NCBI GenBank assembly: GCA_017551215.1
Contig: JAFZMA010000209.1
Coordinates: 1 to 8,495 of the forward strand
Direction of reading: 5' to 3'
Origin: Bacteroidales bacterium
GTDB taxonomy: Bacteria > Bacteroidota > Bacteroidia > Bacteroidales > UBA932
Length of the DNA: 8,495 bases
This document shows, piece by piece, positions 6,637 through 8,495 of this stretch (within the stretch, counting starts at the first letter, position 1; each line of letters begins with the position of its first letter). The position numbers and the translations under genes were made by a program. Below the pieces are notes generated by a model. That model had not been told where the DNA came from. It saw nothing but the letters and a program-made list of their open reading frames with translations, and made no database searches.

Positions 6637-6695
6637 AAGTTCAGGAGTTTCTTCCGCCTTCAATCCGGTTGCGCAAGTCAGTTTATCCGCCATAA
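6624..6695 (+). other. Possible 23-codon leader ORF starting inside the SAM-II core
   Basis: An ORF begins at ATG 6624, the AUG directly overlapping the conserved GCUAAA block (AUGCUAAAA), and ends at TAA 6693-6695, 16 bases before the metK ATG. The peptide starts [13 protein letters not shown] and ends KSVYPP, so it has an internal Pro-Pro and a Pro-Pro immediately before the stop. Pro-Pro and a C-terminal Pro are known to slow elongation or termination. If translated, its start codon would be buried when the pseudoknot forms. Chance is a real alternative for an ORF this short, and no strong ribosome-binding signal is seen. Confidence 0.22.
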
Positions 6696-6711
6696 AGGAA
6701 AAATTGGAATT

Positions 6712-7980
6712 ATGGCATACTTATTTACATCAGAATCTGTGTCCGAGGGACATCCGGACAAGGTGGCGGACCAGATTTCAGACGCTATACTGGATGAATT
6801 CCTCTCCCAGGACCAGCACAGCAAGGTAGCTTGCGAGACTTTCGTGAGCACGGGACTCGTGGTTGTGGGAGGAGAAGTCAAGAGCGAGGCCTACGTAGAC
6901 ATTCAGCAGATTGCCCGGGATGTCATCAACCGCATAGGCTACACCAAGGCAGAATACAAGTTCGACGCATCCAGCTGCGGCATCCTCTCCGCCCTGCACG
7001 AGCAGAGCGACGATATCAATCGCGGAGTAGACAGAAAGAAAGAGGAAGACCAGGGAGCCGGAGACCAGGGCATAATGTTCGGCTATGCATGCAAAGAGAC
7101 GGAGGACCTGATGCCTCTTCCTATATGGCTCAGCCACAATCTGTTGCAGACCCTTGCCCATATCCGCAAGAACACAACTCTGATGCCTTACCTCAGACCG
7201 GACGCAAAGAGCCAGTTCACCATAGAATACTCAGATGACCGCAAGCCGCTCAGGGTTCACACCATTGTACTTTCCACCCAGCACGACGAATTCGACAAGG
7301 ACGCCCAGATGCAGAAGAAAATCCGCGAGGATGTCCAGAAGATTCTCATCCCGATGATGCTGGAAAAGATGCCGGAAAACATCAAGAAGCTCTTTGGCAA
7401 GGGCTACAAGCTCTATGTGAACCCAACCGGAAAGTTTGTAATCGGAGGGCCTCACGGAGATACTGGCCTGACTGGCAGGAAGATAATCGTAGATACCTAC
7501 GGCGGAAGGGGAGCCCATGGAGGCGGAGCCCTCTCCGGAAAAGACCCGAGCAAGGTAGACCGCAGCGCCGCATACGCAGCCCGCTATATAGCCAAGAACC
7601 TGGTGGCCGCCGGCGTTGCAGACGAGGTTCAAATACAGATTTCTTACGCCATCGGAGTGGCAAAACCTCTCAGCATCTTCATCAACACTTTCGGAACCTC
7701 CAAAGTCAGGAAGAACGGGAAGAAGCTCAGCGATGGTCAAATCGCCGAGGCAGTAGGCAAGCTCTTTGACCTGCGCCCTGCCAAGATTATTGAGAAGTTC
7801 GGGCTCAAGAACCCTATCTACGCTCCTTGCGCAGCCTACGGCCACATGGGCAGAACGCCTTACATAAAGGAAGTTACCCTTACCAGAAACGGAAGGAAGG
7901 TGCGCCGCAAGGTACAGTTCTTCGGATGGGAAAAGACGGATTCTGTAGACAAGATCCGCAAATACTTCGGCCTCAATTAA
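6712..7980 (+). CDS. metK: S-adenosylmethionine synthetase (methionine adenosyltransferase)
   Basis: MetK makes S-adenosylmethionine from methionine and ATP, releasing phosphate and diphosphate, in the cytoplasm. The N-terminal domain carries the ATP motif GHPDK at residues 13-17. The family signature [12 protein letters not shown] starts at residue 115. The C-terminal region has [13 protein letters not shown] at 245-257 and the Gly-rich phosphate loop GGGALSGKD at 270-278, followed by [16 protein letters not shown]. All catalytic blocks are intact. The protein has 422 residues against about 384 in E. coli, as in other Bacteroidetes enzymes, which carry insertions and a longer tail. ATG 6712 begins the canonical [23 protein letters not shown] at 6695-6700 upstream is at most a weak ribosome-binding site. 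It is preceded by its own promoter and a SAM-II-like leader, implying feedback control by its product. Confidence 0.98.
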   Translation: MAYLFTSESVSEGHPDKVADQISDAILDEFLSQDQHSKVACETFVSTGLVVVGGEVKSEAYVDIQQIARDVINRIGYTKAEYKFDASSCGILSALHEQSDDINRGVDRKKEEDQGAGDQGIMFGYACKETEDLMPLPIWLSHNLLQTLAHIRKNTTLMPYLRPDAKSQFTIEYSDDRKPLRVHTIVLSTQHDEFDKDAQMQKKIREDVQKILIPMMLEKMPENIKKLFGKGYKLYVNPTGKFVIGGPHGDTGLTGRKIIVDTYGGRGAHGGGALSGKDPSKVDRSAAYAARYIAKNLVAAGVADEVQIQISYAIGVAKPLSIFINTFGTSKVRKNGKKLSDGQIAEAVGKLFDLRPAKIIEKFGLKNPIYAPCAAYGHMGRTPYIKEVTLTRNGRKVRRKVQFFGWEKTDSVDKIRKYFGLN

Positions 7981-8495
7981 GGTCCACAACCGTTATACCC
8001 GCGCCGCCCAGGCGGACATCCTCGTCTGCCATACGGGCCACGGACGGATTGGTTTTAAGGAACTTGCGTATTTCTTCCTTGAGTACGCCGGTTCCTTTTC
8101 CATGAAGTATCCTCACTCTTGAAGCCCCCACGAGAGTGGCATCGTCTATGAACTTGGAAACGCTCACAAGGGCCTCATCCAGCCTTTGGCCACGGATATC
8201 TATCTCGTCTTTGAAGGAAAGTTTGCGCGGGCTTATGCTATCGTCCACATTAACGCTGTAATTCCTCAGCGATGCAGCACTCTTGGCCCCGCCCTGGCTC
8301 TGGAATTCCTTGTTGGAGATGACGGTAAGGCTGTCTTTCTTGACGCGGCTAGTGATGTCTCCCACAGAAATCGTAACGTTCTTACCCTCTATCTTCATCA
8401 CTTCCCCTATCAGGCCGCTGCCCTCCACCTTAACCTTTGCACCCACCTCAAGGGAAAGCTTCTTAGGCTCCTCAACTTTCTGGACTTCAGCCTCT
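7973..8495 (-). CDS. mutS2: Endonuclease MutS2, C-terminal part (5' end outside window)
   Basis: The frame is open through the window edge, so about 173 C-terminal residues of a protein usually near 800 are visible. After a charged linker comes a KOW-like small beta domain ([19 protein letters not shown]...[14 protein letters not shown], about residues 17-52 of the visible part). The Smr nuclease domain follows from about residue 92 to the end, with DIRGQR at 99-104 (the D-x-R/H-G motif), [14 protein letters not shown] containing the HGKGTG motif at 131-136, and the family ending [11 protein letters not shown] followed by Smr at the C-terminus is the MutS2 arrangement. MutS2 is an ATPase of the MutS family linked to suppression of recombination and to collided-ribosome rescue. 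The GTG at 8446 is internal and not the start. The gene converges on metK and overlaps its 3' end by 8 bases. Confidence 0.93.
   Translation of the reverse strand, partial: EAEVQKVEEPKKLSLEVGAKVKVEGSGLIGEVMKIEGKNVTISVGDITSRVKKDSLTVISNKEFQSQGGAKSAASLRNYSVNVDDSISPRKLSFKDEIDIRGQRLDEALVSVSKFIDDATLVGASRVRILHGKGTGVLKEEIRKFLKTNPSVARMADEDVRLGGAGITVVDLN

Noticed and set aside
7231..7989. 252-residue minus-strand open frame antisense to metK
   Set aside because: metK is fully supported by its catalytic motifs on the plus strand, and the antisense product shows no domain.

Overview
The window comes from a Bacteroidota chromosome, most likely order Bacteroidales. The evidence is a Bacteroides-type single-domain 'glycogen synthase' paired with a DUF4270 lipoprotein, an Oar-like TonB-dependent receptor carrying a carboxypeptidase-regulatory-like domain, and promoter elements of the Bacteroidetes form (TTTG, about 20 bases, TAnnTTTG). 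It looks like ordinary chromosomal DNA. No transposase, integrase, CRISPR array, tRNA or rRNA is visible. A finer taxonomic placement is not possible from the sequence alone.

Layout: (1) Positions 40-2298 hold a two-gene plus-strand unit: a GT5-fold glycogen/starch synthase-like protein with a 1-nt TAATG overlap to a DUF4270 lipoprotein. The family-conserved N-terminus of the first protein continues upstream to ATG 65, but that frame carries an in-frame TAG as its third codon. (2) Positions 2299-3008 are about 700 bases without a credible gene. They hold a degenerate ~29-base tandem repeat, a long hairpin, a GC-rich cluster of direct and inverted repeats, and a strong bidirectional hairpin terminator next to the receptor gene. 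(3) Positions 3009-6413 (minus) encode a complete 1134-residue outer-membrane receptor. (4) Positions 6414-6711 are a divergent control region with a promoter for each side. The metK side carries a leader that matches the SAM-II riboswitch class and a 23-codon ORF whose ATG lies inside the riboswitch core. (5) Positions 6712-7980 are metK, S-adenosylmethionine synthetase. (6) From 7973 to the window end (minus) is the C-terminal part of mutS2 with its KOW-like and Smr domains, overlapping metK tail to tail by 8 bases.

Functional picture: the clearest regulatory logic is at metK, where the enzyme that makes SAM appears to be controlled by a SAM-sensing leader RNA. The GT5-like/DUF4270 pair is a Bacteroidales arrangement of unknown role, probably co-translated. 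The receptor is monocistronic, with no SusD-type partner in view. The items most worth following are the SAM-II/short-ORF/metK leader, the amber codon at the start of the GT5-like gene, and the structured repeat cluster at 2737-2923.
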